Shown here: one piece after another, positions 1 through 8,034 of the stretch
Numbering within the stretch: position 1 is the stretch's first letter
How the letters are laid out: the number at the start of each line of letters is the position of its first letter
Source: Chloroflexota bacterium
Lineage (GTDB): Bacteria; Chloroflexota; Anaerolineae; Anaerolineales; DRMV01
Length of the DNA: 45,162 nucleotides
NCBI GenBank assembly: GCA_011322445.1
Contig: DRMV01000042.1
Span: 1 to 45,162 of the forward strand
Reading direction: 5' to 3'
The notes under the pieces: model-generated
Seen by the model: only the letters and a program-made list of their open reading frames with translations
The model's database searches: none
Told to the model about the DNA's origin: nothing
Translations under genes and position numbers: made by a program

Positions 1-52
1 AAAGCGAGGCGGCACACAGCCGCCCCGCCAAAGCGCATGGGGGAGAAGGTTG

Positions 53-235
53 CTATTTCTCCACTTCGATGACTTCCCTGCCGTTGTAGTAGCCGCAGTG
101 GGGGCAAACGGTGTGCGGCAGGTGCTTTTCGCCGCAGTTGGGGCAGGCTACCAGGTGCAGGGCTTTCAAAGCATGGTGCGAGCGCCGCTTGTCGCGGCGG
201 GCGCTGGAAACACGGCGTTTAGGAAGGGGAGGCAT
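53..235 (-). CDS. rpmF: 50S ribosomal protein L32
   Basis: Sixty-residue basic protein of the large ribosomal subunit. It begins MPPLPKRRVSSARR and carries two zinc-binding CxxC pairs (CPNC and CPHC) about 14 residues apart, as in the zinc-containing form of L32. The start at 235 is chosen because AAGGAG lies 8 nt upstream and the family begins at this point; a longer in-frame start at 283 has no ribosome binding site. A consensus promoter lies about 85 nt upstream. Bacteria often place rpmF beside fatty-acid or phospholipid genes, and here an acyltransferase gene diverges from it. Confidence 0.95.
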   Translation of the reverse strand: MPPLPKRRVSSARRDKRRSHHALKALHLVACPNCGEKHLPHTVCPHCGYYNGREVIEVEK

Positions 236-289
236 GGTTGAACTCCTTGTTTCGTTGAGGTTGCTCAACGGGAATGGGCGCAAGACGCT

Positions 290-310
290 AAAAAGCCCGC
301 CGCTGGCGGG
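290..310 (-). terminator. Terminator-like hairpin at the 5' end of the rpmF leader
   Basis: Read on the minus strand, CCCGCC (305-310), loop AGC, GGCGGG (296-301), then C and five T. This has the form of an intrinsic terminator but sits about 2 nt after the predicted transcription start. It may therefore be a 5' stabilising stem, or act on transcripts coming from further upstream. A second small hairpin (253-259 with 264-270, loop GTTG) lies just before the ribosome binding site. Confidence 0.5.
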
Positions 311-318
311 TGCGGCAG

Positions 319-348
319 ATTATACTCGATGGTGGGCAGGGGTGTCAA
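319..348 (-). promoter_or_regulatory. Consensus sigma-70 promoter for rpmF
   Basis: On the minus strand TTGACA (343-348) and TATAAT (319-324) are separated by 18 bp, so both hexamers match the primary-sigma consensus exactly. Transcription would start near 312, giving a leader of roughly 77 nt before rpmF. Confidence 0.8.
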
Positions 349-413
349 GCAAAAATTGACGTTGCGTTTACGTTGCCGGCGCGCTGCGCGGCCGAGGTGG
401 GGGTATAATGTGC

Positions 414-419
414 CCGTTT
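414..419 (+). promoter_or_regulatory. -10 box for the acyltransferase gene
   Basis: TATAAT lies 17 nt before the chosen ATG, and GGAGG follows at 427-431, so the leader is very short. I see no good -35 hexamer at the expected distance. Confidence 0.55.
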
Positions 420-436
420 GAAAACTGGAGGTGCGT

Positions 437-1168
437 ATGGCTGTTGCTCGGCGGGTGCTGAATGCGGTTTTTCGCCGCTTTTGGCCGTATGAGGTTCACG
501 GGAAGGAGAATTTCCCTTCGCATGGCCCGGCGGTGATTGTCGCTAATCATGCTTCGCTGTTGGATGGCGTGTTGCTGTATGTTGCTTTGCCCGAGGTGCC
601 GCGGTTTATCGTGTGGACACAGCACTACGAACAGGCGCTTTTGGGCTGGCTTTACCGCCGGCTGGATGCCATTCCGGTGGATGGCTGGCGGAAGGACGTG
701 CCCCCCATTGGGCAGGAAGCCTATCGGACAGCGCGGGAGCACCTGGAAAGCGGTGGGTTGCTGGCGGTGTTCCCCGAAGGCGGGCGTACCCCCGATGGCC
801 GTTTTATGTGCTGGCGCACGGGGGCGGCCCGCCTGGCGTTGGCGGCTACCGCGCCGATTGTGCCGATTACCATCAACGGCATGTACGAAGCCTGGCCCAT
901 TCATCGGGAACGCCCGCGACGCTGGCATCTTGAAATCATTGTGCATCCGCCCGTTGCGCCAGAGCCGTGGCTGGCGATCCGGCGCCGACGGGAAGCGGCT
1001 TTGGCGCTGACCCGCCACGTGCGTAACATTGTGGCGAGTGCCTATCGGCTTCCCGGCGTGGAATACGCGCCGCCCCCTGGCTGGCGAAGCCCGCACCCCG
1101 ATTTGCCTTGCCCCCTGGCCGAATTAGACAATACCCCCCCGCCCTATGGTGTGGGGCGCGGGGGGTAG
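437..1168 (+). CDS. plsC: PlsC-type 1-acylglycerol-3-phosphate acyltransferase
   Basis: Protein of 243 residues of the LPLAT/PlsC family, which transfers an acyl chain to lysophosphatidic acid or a similar lipid at the membrane. The catalytic HX4D motif is NHASLLD (His38, Asp43) and the second block is FPEGGRTPDG. The ATG at 437 is preferred over the GTG at 431 because GGAGG (427-431) overlaps the GTG but lies 5 nt from the ATG. It diverges from rpmF and converges on an FAH-family gene. The exact substrate cannot be fixed from sequence; a second, distinct acyltransferase lies at 16128-16721. Confidence 0.88.
   Translation: MAVARRVLNAVFRRFWPYEVHGKENFPSHGPAVIVANHASLLDGVLLYVALPEVPRFIVWTQHYEQALLGWLYRRLDAIPVDGWRKDVPPIGQEAYRTAREHLESGGLLAVFPEGGRTPDGRFMCWRTGAARLALAATAPIVPITINGMYEAWPIHRERPRRWHLEIIVHPPVAPEPWLAIRRRREAALALTRHVRNIVASAYRLPGVEYAPPPGWRSPHPDLPCPLAELDNTPPPYGVGRGG
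1132..1167. terminator. GC-rich hairpin between convergent genes
   Basis: A long stem pairs TACCCCCC-CGCCC (from 1132) with GGGGCG-C-GGGGGGTA (to 1167) around a TATGGTGT loop, overlapping the end of the acyltransferase gene. There is no T-run, but its place between two converging genes suits a bidirectional transcription barrier. Confidence 0.5.
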
Positions 1169-1195
1169 GTGGCCGAATCGGTGGGGGGAAGCGGG

Positions 1196-1990
1196 TTAGC
1201 GCGGTGTCGCGGCGCGCACCGGGTTTTGTAGCACGCCCAGGTCGGCAATTTCCACTTCCACGCTGTCGCCGTCGTGCAGGGGGCTTACGCCTGCCGGCGT
1301 GCCGGTGAGAATGACGTCGCCCGGCTCGAGGGTCATCACGGACGAAATGAAGGCCAGCAACTGGGGAATGCGGAAGACCATGTCGCGGGTGGAGCCCATT
1401 TGGCGGACATCGCCGTTGACGCGGCAGGTGATGAGCGCGTCGGCGGGGTCGAAGTCGGTGTCGATCCACGGGCCGAGAGGGCAAAAGGTGTCGAAGCCTT
1501 TGCCTCGCGTCCATTGTCCGTCGCGGCGTTGCAGGTCGCGCGCGGTGACGTCGTTGGCGATGGTGTAGCCAAGGATGTATTCTTGAGCCTCTTCGGGAGC
1601 AATCCACCGGCCGCGTTTGCCAATCACCACCGCCAACTCGGCTTCGTGTTCTACCTGTTGCGACTGTGGCGGTAGAATGATGGTGCCCCCTGGCCCGATG
1701 AGGGCAGAGGGCGGCTTGAGGAAAATCAGCGGGATTTCGGGCACTTCGGCCTGATGTTCCGCCGCGTGGGCAGCGTAGTTGCGCCCAACGCAGATGATTT
1801 TGGAGGGCTGTACCGGCGGCAGCACGCGAATGGCTTCCCACGGCAGCGTGGCTTCTTCGCGTTGCCGTTCTCCGAAGGGGGTGCCGTGCACAGCGCCGAC
1901 CTTGAGCGTTTCGCCTTCCTTGGTGGGCGTGCGTTCCACCCACCCATAACGGGGCGGCTCGTCTTGATATTGGTAGCGGATCCAGCGCAT
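1196..1990 (-). CDS. Fumarylacetoacetate hydrolase (FAH) family protein
   Basis: Protein of 264 residues with the FAH fold, matching the 2-hydroxyhepta-2,4-diene-1,7-dioate isomerase / acylpyruvase group. The family metal-site blocks are visible: IICVGRNYAAHAAE, then EHEAELAVVIGKRG, IANDVTARDLQ and GDVILTGTPAGV. The start at 1990 has GGAG 6 nt upstream; a start at 2008 lacks this. Family members cleave or decarboxylate 1,3-diketo acids such as oxaloacetate, acylpyruvates or aromatic ring-cleavage products. No catabolic neighbours are present, so a housekeeping oxaloacetate decarboxylase or acylpyruvase role is more likely than an aromatic pathway, but this is inference. Confidence 0.88.
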   Translation of the reverse strand: MRWIRYQYQDEPPRYGWVERTPTKEGETLKVGAVHGTPFGERQREEATLPWEAIRVLPPVQPSKIICVGRNYAAHAAEHQAEVPEIPLIFLKPPSALIGPGGTIILPPQSQQVEHEAELAVVIGKRGRWIAPEEAQEYILGYTIANDVTARDLQRRDGQWTRGKGFDTFCPLGPWIDTDFDPADALITCRVNGDVRQMGSTRDMVFRIPQLLAFISSVMTLEPGDVILTGTPAGVSPLHDGDSVEVEIADLGVLQNPVRAATPR

Positions 1991-2020
1991 GAGATGCTCC
2001 GTAAACAATGGGGTGGCTGC

Positions 2021-2026
2021 ATTATA
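2021..2026 (-). promoter_or_regulatory. -10 box for the FAH-family gene
   Basis: TATAAT on the minus strand lies about 30 nt before the start codon. It is bracketed by direct GGGGTGG copies at 2010-2016 and 2035-2041, which could be an operator. The -35 candidate TTCCAC is weak. Confidence 0.45.
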
Positions 2027-2156
2027 GCATGGCTGGGGTGGCGGTGGAATGGTACCAAAATCCAGTAGCCAAAACCTGCAGGATAGGGTAAACTTATACC
2101 GTCCCCCTTTGTGGGATGCAAAGGCGTTATCACGCGTTTTTTAAGGAGGCTCAAGG

Positions 2157-3308
2157 ATGAAACTCGGCCGAGTGTTGATACTGGTTGCCCTGATTTTGAT
2201 TCTGGGGGTTGCAACCGCTTTCCTGTGGTTAAAGCGGTCGGCTGCTCCCGCAGCGCCCGGTGGGGGTGAAATGGCAACCCCTGAAGCAGCGCAGAACATG
2301 CTGCCGGTGGTGGTAGCCGCTCAGCCTATTCGCCGTGGCACCAAGATTACCGATGCTATGCTCACGACCGTCAAGTTGCCTGCCGACCGCGTGCTCGCGG
2401 TGCAGTTGACTGACCCGAAGCAGGCTATTGGCAAACTGGCGGTGCGTGATCTGGCGCAAGGGATGTTCATCACGCGAGGCGATGTGGCCGAGAAACTTTC
2501 GGTGAGTGCCGAGGGGTCGTTGGCTTCGTTGCAGATCCCACCTGGCTCGGTGGCGATTTCTATCCCGATGACGCGGTTGAGCGGGGTGGCTTACGGCATT
2601 CGGCCGGGCGACCACGTCGCGGTGCTGGCCTCGTTCCCCTTTGTGGATGTGGATCAGGACTATCAGAGCGTTTTGCCGAATAAAATCGCGGTGGTGATGC
2701 CGCCGCAGACGAATGAGCAGGGGCAATCGACGATGACGGCGGGCGTGCAGCCTTCGGAAGCCCCGATGGGGCGGTCGTTGAACGACGACAACCTGGGGGT
2801 GCCGTTCTATGTCATTCCTTCGGAAGCCCAGCGGGCGCGCCTGGTGAGCCAGATGCTCATTCAGGATGCCGCGGTGCTGTATGTGGGCACCTTCCCCTTG
2901 ACGCCTCAAAAGCCTGTTCAGCCTACCGGTGAGGGCCAGCAGGAGAACAACCAGCAACAGGCCGCCCAGCCGACGCCGCCGCCTCAGGCCCAGCAAGGGC
3001 AGCAGACGGGCACGGAGAACACCCAGCAGCAGAACACGCCACCAGACATTATCACCCTGGTGGTTTCCCCGCAAGAGGCTGTGACGCTCAAGTATTTGAT
3101 GGACCGCCAGGTGCCGCTTACTCTGGCTTTGCGGGCTGGTGGCGATACTACGGAACTTTCCAGCGAAGCGGTGACGCTGACCTACGTGTTGGATACTTAC
3201 AAAGTGGTCGTGCCGGCGAAGTTGCCTTACGACATTCAGCCTCGCATGGATCAGGTGGTGCCGCCGACGTTGCAGAACGATATGCAACTGGTGCAGCCTC
3301 AGCAGTAA
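2157..3308 (+). CDS. cpaB: Flp/Tad pilus assembly protein CpaB (RcpC-like)
   Basis: Protein of 383 residues: an N-terminal membrane anchor (about residues 5-23), then an SAF-like domain (VVVAAQPIRRGTKITDAML) followed by the RcpC/CpaB body. Residues about 255-300 form a Gln/Pro-rich low-complexity linker, and the chain ends Gln-rich. AAGGAGG precedes the ATG. It is the first gene of the cpaB-cpaE-cpaF-tadB-tadC run. In Gram-negative Tad systems CpaB acts next to the outer-membrane secretin; no secretin gene is present here, so in this organism it probably acts in the cell wall space. Confidence 0.88.
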   Translation: MKLGRVLILVALILILGVATAFLWLKRSAAPAAPGGGEMATPEAAQNMLPVVVAAQPIRRGTKITDAMLTTVKLPADRVLAVQLTDPKQAIGKLAVRDLAQGMFITRGDVAEKLSVSAEGSLASLQIPPGSVAISIPMTRLSGVAYGIRPGDHVAVLASFPFVDVDQDYQSVLPNKIAVVMPPQTNEQGQSTMTAGVQPSEAPMGRSLNDDNLGVPFYVIPSEAQRARLVSQMLIQDAAVLYVGTFPLTPQKPVQPTGEGQQENNQQQAAQPTPPPQAQQGQQTGTENTQQQNTPPDIITLVVSPQEAVTLKYLMDRQVPLTLALRAGGDTTELSSEAVTLTYVLDTYKVVVPAKLPYDIQPRMDQVVPPTLQNDMQLVQPQQ

Positions 3309-3431
3309 GTTTGAAACTAAATGCCCCACGGGGATGACCGCCAGCGGGTGGCTTCCCCGTGGGGTGGCAGATGGGTTTCCTTGCCTCAAGCGTGTAGGCC
3401 ATTTTGACTTTGGAGCGACGAAGGGACAAAC

Positions 3432-4664
3432 ATGGGCGTGAATCCAGATGTGATCAGCGTGTTGATTGTCGATGACATTGCCGAGACTCGCGAAAACATT
3501 CGGCGGTTGTTGCAGTTTGAAAAGGGTGTTGAAATTGTAGGTTCGGTGGGAAGCGGGCGTGAGGCCGTGGCCCTGGCCGAGCGGGTCAGGCCCGATGTCG
3601 TCATTATGGATATCAACATGCCTGACATGGACGGCATCACGGCGACCGAATTGGTGCGTGAAAAAGTGCCGTATGCGCAAGTTGTCATTTTGACAGTGCA
3701 AGACGACCCTAACTACATGCGGCGGGCAATGCTGGCCGGAGCCCGCGATTTTCTTGCCAAACCGCCCACGATCGACGAATTGACCGCCGCCGTGCGGCGG
3801 GCAGGGCAATTTGCCCATCAGGAAAAAGAGCGCTTGGGGAGCGCAGGGCAGGTGGCGATGCCGGGAGGCGGCGCCGCAGGAGGCGGCACGGGCATGCTCG
3901 CGACCGGCAAAGTCATCACTTTCTTTAGCGGCAAAGGCGGCCTGGGCAAAACAACGCTGGCCGTCAACCTCGCGATGGCGCTGCAGAGCCCCGACACGCC
4001 CGTGGTGATTGTGGATGGCAATCTTCAGTTTGGCGATGTGGTTTTGCTGCTCAACGAGCACGGCCGCCATAACATCCTCGACCTGGCGCCCCGGGCTGAT
4101 GCGTTAGACCCCGATGTGGTCGAGAGTGTGCTGATTACCTATCAGGATACGGCGCTGAAAGTGCTGGCAGCGCCGACGACTTTTGAGGAAGCCAACCAGA
4201 TCAGCGGCGAACAGTTTGGGCAATTGATCACGTTCCTCAAGACCATGTTCGAGTATGTGATTGTAGATACCTCGTCGGCGTTGGACGAAATTACGCTGGC
4301 GGCGCTGGATGCCAGTGACCTGGTAGTGGCGCTGGTGGCACAAGACATCCCTTCTATCAAAGATGCCCGCGTGTTTTTGAACTGGCTGCGGGGTGCTGGT
4401 GTGCCGGATGAGCATATCTTCCTGGTGATGAACCGTTACGACAAGCGCATCGGCATCACCCCCGAGCGCGTGGGTGATAGTTTCCGCCATCCGGTGGCGC
4501 TGGCGATTCCCGATGATTTCCGGCATATTTTGCCGGCCATCAACAAAGGCACGCCGGTGTTGCGGCTGAGCCGAAGCGCGCCCATTGCACGCAGCATTGT
4601 CAAAATGGCCGAACTGGTGCGGCGACGGCTCACCGAACTGGAAACGGCCGAGTTGAGCGATTGA
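3432..4664 (+). CDS. cpaE: CpaE/TadZ-type pilus localisation ATPase with N-terminal receiver domain
   Basis: Protein of 410 residues. Residues 8-125 are a complete response-regulator receiver: acidic pair Asp14/Asp15, phospho-acceptor Asp60 in VIMDINMPDMDG, Thr88 and Lys110. After a Gly/Ala-rich linker (about 140-158), residues 160-400 are a MinD/ParA-type ATPase with deviant Walker A SGKGGLGKTT (Lys168, Lys173). TadZ proteins place the Tad machine at the pole or membrane. Many have a degenerate receiver; this one keeps the phosphorylation residues, so control by a histidine kinase is plausible. No kinase gene lies in the window. Confidence 0.88.
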   Translation: MGVNPDVISVLIVDDIAETRENIRRLLQFEKGVEIVGSVGSGREAVALAERVRPDVVIMDINMPDMDGITATELVREKVPYAQVVILTVQDDPNYMRRAMLAGARDFLAKPPTIDELTAAVRRAGQFAHQEKERLGSAGQVAMPGGGAAGGGTGMLATGKVITFFSGKGGLGKTTLAVNLAMALQSPDTPVVIVDGNLQFGDVVLLLNEHGRHNILDLAPRADALDPDVVESVLITYQDTALKVLAAPTTFEEANQISGEQFGQLITFLKTMFEYVIVDTSSALDEITLAALDASDLVVALVAQDIPSIKDARVFLNWLRGAGVPDEHIFLVMNRYDKRIGITPERVGDSFRHPVALAIPDDFRHILPAINKGTPVLRLSRSAPIARSIVKMAELVRRRLTELETAELSD

Positions 4665-4680
4665 GCCTGGAGGTTTGGGT

Positions 4681-6066
4681 ATGTCCCTTTTGAAACGCAT
4701 CGAGCGTGAGGGGGGCTCACAAGGCAATAAGGCGCAAGGTCGCCCCAGTGGCTTGCAATCCCGCCGGGCGGTTGCGCCGCGCCCCAAAGCCGAACAGAGC
4801 ACCTTGGCAGACCTCAAAACAAGGGTGCAGCAGCGGCTTTTGGCCGAACTCGACCCGGCAATGGATATCAGCCAGGCCGCGGAGGTGCGCCGCACAATTC
4901 GGGACCTCTTTGAGCAGATTTTGCAAGAGGAAAACATCGTGCTTTCGCGGCCCGAGCGGCATCGCTTGTTTGAAGCCATCGCAGCCGAAATTTTGGGCTT
5001 TGGCCCTCTGCAACCGTTGCTGGAAGATGACTCGATTACAGAAATTATGGTCAACGGCCCTAAGAATATTTACGTGGAACGCGCGGGTAAACTTCAGCGG
5101 GTGCCGGTGGCCTTTGAGGACGACGACCATGTGATGCGCATTATTGAGCGCATCGTGGCGCCGCTGGGGCGGCGTGTGGATGAGTCCAGCCCTTATGTGG
5201 ACGCTCGTTTGCCCGATGGCTCTCGTGTGAACATTGTTATCCCGCCCATTTCTCTCGTAGGGCCTGTGGTGACCATCCGTAAGTTCTTCAAGACGCCCCT
5301 GACGGTGCAAGACTTGATCAAGTTTGGCTCCATTACGCCCGAAGCAGTGCAGTTTCTGGAAGCCTGCGTCAAAGCCCGCCTGAACATCGTGATTTCTGGT
5401 GGTACGGGTTCGGGTAAAACGACGTTGCTGAATATCCTTTCGGGCTTCATTCCTCACGACGAGCGCATCATTACGGTGGAGAACGCGGCTGAGTTGCAAT
5501 TGCGGCAGGAACATGTGGTCACGCTGGAGTCGCGCCCGCCGAACATTGAAGGGCGCGGCGAAGTGACAATCCGCCAATTGGTCATCAACACGTTGCGTAT
5601 GCGTCCCGACCGCATCATCGTGGGTGAGGTGCGCGGTGCAGAGGCGTTGGATATGCTGCAGGCCATGAACACCGGGCACGAAGGCTCGATGACGACGGTG
5701 CACTCCAACAGCCCGCGCGATACGCTTTCCCGTATGGAAACCATGACCCTGATGGCAGGTATGGAATTGCCGGTGCGGGCCATTCGCGAGCAAATCGCTT
5801 CGGCCATTGACCTGATCGTCCATCAGTCCCGTATGCGTGATGGTAGCCGCAAAGTGGTGGCTATTTCGGAAGTGTCGGGGATGGAAGGGGACGTCATCAG
5901 TATGACTGACTTGTTCGTCTTTCAGCATGGCGGTTTCCGAGAGGGCAAAGTTTATGGGCGTTTGACCCCCACGGGGCTACGGCCTAAGTTCATGGATAAA
6001 ATTGAGGCGGCGGGCATTCATTTGCCGGCCTCGATTTTCGGCATTGGAGCCAGACGACGGGCATGA
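4681..6066 (+). CDS. cpaF: CpaF/TadA pilus assembly ATPase
   Basis: Secretion ATPase of 461 residues (type II/IV, VirB11-like) that powers Tad pilus assembly at the cytoplasmic face. An N-terminal helical domain (LLEDDSITEIMVNGP) is followed by Walker A GGTGSGKTTL near residue 240, the catalytic Glu region ITVENAAELQL, a Walker B-like MRPDRIIVGEVRGAEA and the His box TGHEGSMTTVHSNS. ATG 4681 is chosen over TTG 4675 because GGAGG (4669-4673) is 7 nt before it. It lies 16 nt after cpaE and upstream of tadB, in the usual gene order. Confidence 0.95.
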   Translation: MSLLKRIEREGGSQGNKAQGRPSGLQSRRAVAPRPKAEQSTLADLKTRVQQRLLAELDPAMDISQAAEVRRTIRDLFEQILQEENIVLSRPERHRLFEAIAAEILGFGPLQPLLEDDSITEIMVNGPKNIYVERAGKLQRVPVAFEDDDHVMRIIERIVAPLGRRVDESSPYVDARLPDGSRVNIVIPPISLVGPVVTIRKFFKTPLTVQDLIKFGSITPEAVQFLEACVKARLNIVISGGTGSGKTTLLNILSGFIPHDERIITVENAAELQLRQEHVVTLESRPPNIEGRGEVTIRQLVINTLRMRPDRIIVGEVRGAEALDMLQAMNTGHEGSMTTVHSNSPRDTLSRMETMTLMAGMELPVRAIREQIASAIDLIVHQSRMRDGSRKVVAISEVSGMEGDVISMTDLFVFQHGGFREGKVYGRLTPTGLRPKFMDKIEAAGIHLPASIFGIGARRRA

Positions 6067-6085
6067 TGCTGCCGAGGAGAGCGGT

Positions 6086-7072
6086 ATGACCAACATCAAT
6101 CCGATGTTGATATTGATTGTCGGCGGTGGGTTGGCGCTACTTTTGCTGCTGGTAGGTGTGGTGCTGACTTACCGCTCCAGCCGTTCATTGGTAGAAGAAC
6201 GGTTGGATAAATACCTCGGCGAAGAGACTTTGCAGGCCATCGAAGCCGAGCGCGAAGCCCAGCGCCAGCGCGAGGGCCGGATGGATAAGCAACTGGCGCG
6301 CACCGGCTGGTGGGAAAAGGTTTCGCGCGATCTGGCGCGGGCCAACCTTCGCCTCAAACCTATGGAATACATTTGGCTGCGCCTGGGCCTTACCGTGGTT
6401 GGTACGGCGTTGGGCTACGGCCTTGGTGGGGGGACGTTGGTGTTTACCCTCGCCGGCCTGGTGTTGGGCTATTTTTCGCTGGGGATGTTCGTGAAAATGC
6501 GCCAGGGCCAGCGCTTGCGCCGTTTCAATTCCCAGTTACCCGATATGCTCAATCTGATGGTGAATGGTCTGCGGGCAGGGTATTCCACTTTGCAGGCGCT
6601 GGAAGCCGTGAGCCGCGAGATGCCTGACCCCATTTCTACCGAATTCCGACGGGTGGTGCGCGAGGTGCAAATCGGCATTCCGCTGGAAGACGCCCTCGAC
6701 AATATGCTGCGCCGTATCCCCAGCGACGACCTGGACCTGGTGGTGACGGCCATCAACATTCAGCGCGAAGTGGGTGGTAACCTTGCCGATATTTTGGAAA
6801 CCATTTCTACCACCATTCGCGACCGGGTGCGGCTGAAGGGCGAAATTCGGGTGTTGACTTCCCAGGTGCGGTTTTCGGGTACGGCGCTGGCTATTTTGCC
6901 CATCGCTCTTTTCTTCCTCATCTACCGCATGAACCCCTCGTACATGGGGCAACTCATCAAACCCGACAACCCGGCAGTCAAGCCGATAGGTTATTGCATC
7001 ATCGGCACCGGCTTGATTTTGATTGCTGTTGGTTACGTGGTGATGAACAAAATCGCTGATATTGAAGTGTAA
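6086..7072 (+). CDS. tadB: TadB-type pilus inner-membrane platform protein
   Basis: Protein of 328 residues with an N-terminal membrane helix (MLILIVGGGLALLLLLVGV), a charged cytoplasmic stretch, a hydrophobic pair near residues 95-135, a GspF-type T2SSF domain (RRFNSQLPDMLNLMVNGLRAG) and two C-terminal helices. TadB and TadC together form the platform that couples the CpaF motor to pilin. The start at 6086 has GAGGAGA 5 nt upstream; a longer reading frame from 6002 runs inside cpaF and has no ribosome binding site. Confidence 0.92.
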   Translation: MTNINPMLILIVGGGLALLLLLVGVVLTYRSSRSLVEERLDKYLGEETLQAIEAEREAQRQREGRMDKQLARTGWWEKVSRDLARANLRLKPMEYIWLRLGLTVVGTALGYGLGGGTLVFTLAGLVLGYFSLGMFVKMRQGQRLRRFNSQLPDMLNLMVNGLRAGYSTLQALEAVSREMPDPISTEFRRVVREVQIGIPLEDALDNMLRRIPSDDLDLVVTAINIQREVGGNLADILETISTTIRDRVRLKGEIRVLTSQVRFSGTALAILPIALFFLIYRMNPSYMGQLIKPDNPAVKPIGYCIIGTGLILIAVGYVVMNKIADIEV

Positions 7073-7083
7073 GGATTGGTGCC

Positions 7084-8034
7084 ATGCTTGTCGTCTGGCT
7101 TGTGATTGCTCTTCTCATTATTGGCGCGATCCTGCTGGCTATTATTGGCTTGCGGCAGAGCGAAGCGGAAAGCGAAGACCCGCTGCAAGAGCGCCTGGCC
7201 GAATATATGGACAGTGGCCGTGAAATTCATTCGCTGGAAGAGGTGGAACTGGAGCAGCCTTTCAGCCAGCGTGTGATTATGCCACTGGCGCGTGCTTTGG
7301 GTAACCTGGCGCTGCGTTTCACGCCGCAAAGCGCCATTCAAGCAGCCCAGAGGAACCTGGAACTGGCTGGCCGTCCCAATGGGCTGGAAGCCTCGACGTA
7401 CGTTGCCATGCGCTTTGTGCTGGCTATTGGGCTGGGGCTGGGCACCTTTTTCCTCTTGAAAGTGGCGCCCAATGCCGGGCTGCGTTCCAAGGCCTTGCTG
7501 TTGATGATTGTCTTTGGCATTTTGGGCTATTTTATGCCCGAATTGTGGCTGCGCAGCAAAATCAACAAACGGCAAGACGCCATCCTCAAAGCCATGCCCG
7601 ATGCCCTCGACCTGTTGACGATTTGTGTGGGGGCAGGGTTGGGGTTCGACGCGGCCATGCAGAAAGTGGTGGAAAAGTGGGATAACGAACTGGCTTTTGA
7701 GTTTGGGCGGGTGTTGCGCGAAGTGCAATTGGGGAAAACCCGCCGCGAAGCCCTGCGCGATATGGCCGACCGTGTCGATGTTCCAGAGATGACCAGTTTC
7801 GTGGCCGCGATCATCCAAAGCGAGCAGTTAGGTGTTAGCCTGGGCAAAGTGTTGCAAATTCAGGCTGATAACATGCGCGTCAAGCGGCGCCAACGGGCGC
7901 AGGAAGCCGCCCAAAAAGCGCCGGTGAAAATGCTGTTCCCGCTGGTCTTTTTGGTGCTGCCTGCGCTCTTCCTCGTGTTGCTGGGCCCGGCGGCCATGAT
8001 CGTCATTCAGATGTTCGTGACAGGTGGCTTCTAA
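7084..8034 (+). CDS. tadC: TadC-type pilus inner-membrane platform protein
   Basis: Second GspF-domain protein of 316 residues, paralogous to TadB. It has an N-terminal membrane helix, a central hydrophobic pair (about 95-155), the T2SSF core (MPDALDLLTICVGAGLGFD) and a very hydrophobic C-terminus ending in MIVIQMFVTGGF. It starts 11 nt after tadB and its end overlaps the comF start by 11 nt, so these genes are probably co-translated. No pilin, prepilin peptidase or TadG-like gene follows, so the rest of the system must be encoded elsewhere. Confidence 0.92.
   Translation: MLVVWLVIALLIIGAILLAIIGLRQSEAESEDPLQERLAEYMDSGREIHSLEEVELEQPFSQRVIMPLARALGNLALRFTPQSAIQAAQRNLELAGRPNGLEASTYVAMRFVLAIGLGLGTFFLLKVAPNAGLRSKALLLMIVFGILGYFMPELWLRSKINKRQDAILKAMPDALDLLTICVGAGLGFDAAMQKVVEKWDNELAFEFGRVLREVQLGKTRREALRDMADRVDVPEMTSFVAAIIQSEQLGVSLGKVLQIQADNMRVKRRQRAQEAAQKAPVKMLFPLVFLVLPALFLVLLGPAAMIVIQMFVTGGF

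Noticed and set aside
936-1943. 335-residue Arg/Pro-rich minus-strand frame
   Set aside because: Shadow of the FAH-family gene in another frame, overlapping the plsC-type gene.
2229-4070. 613-residue open frame on the minus strand
   Set aside because: It is a GC-rich antisense shadow of cpaB and cpaE, full of His/Arg/Gln, with no family match or ribosome binding site.
8024-8034. Frameshift or fusion between tadC and comF
   Set aside because: The 11-nt overlap is a normal coupled junction; both proteins are complete by family.
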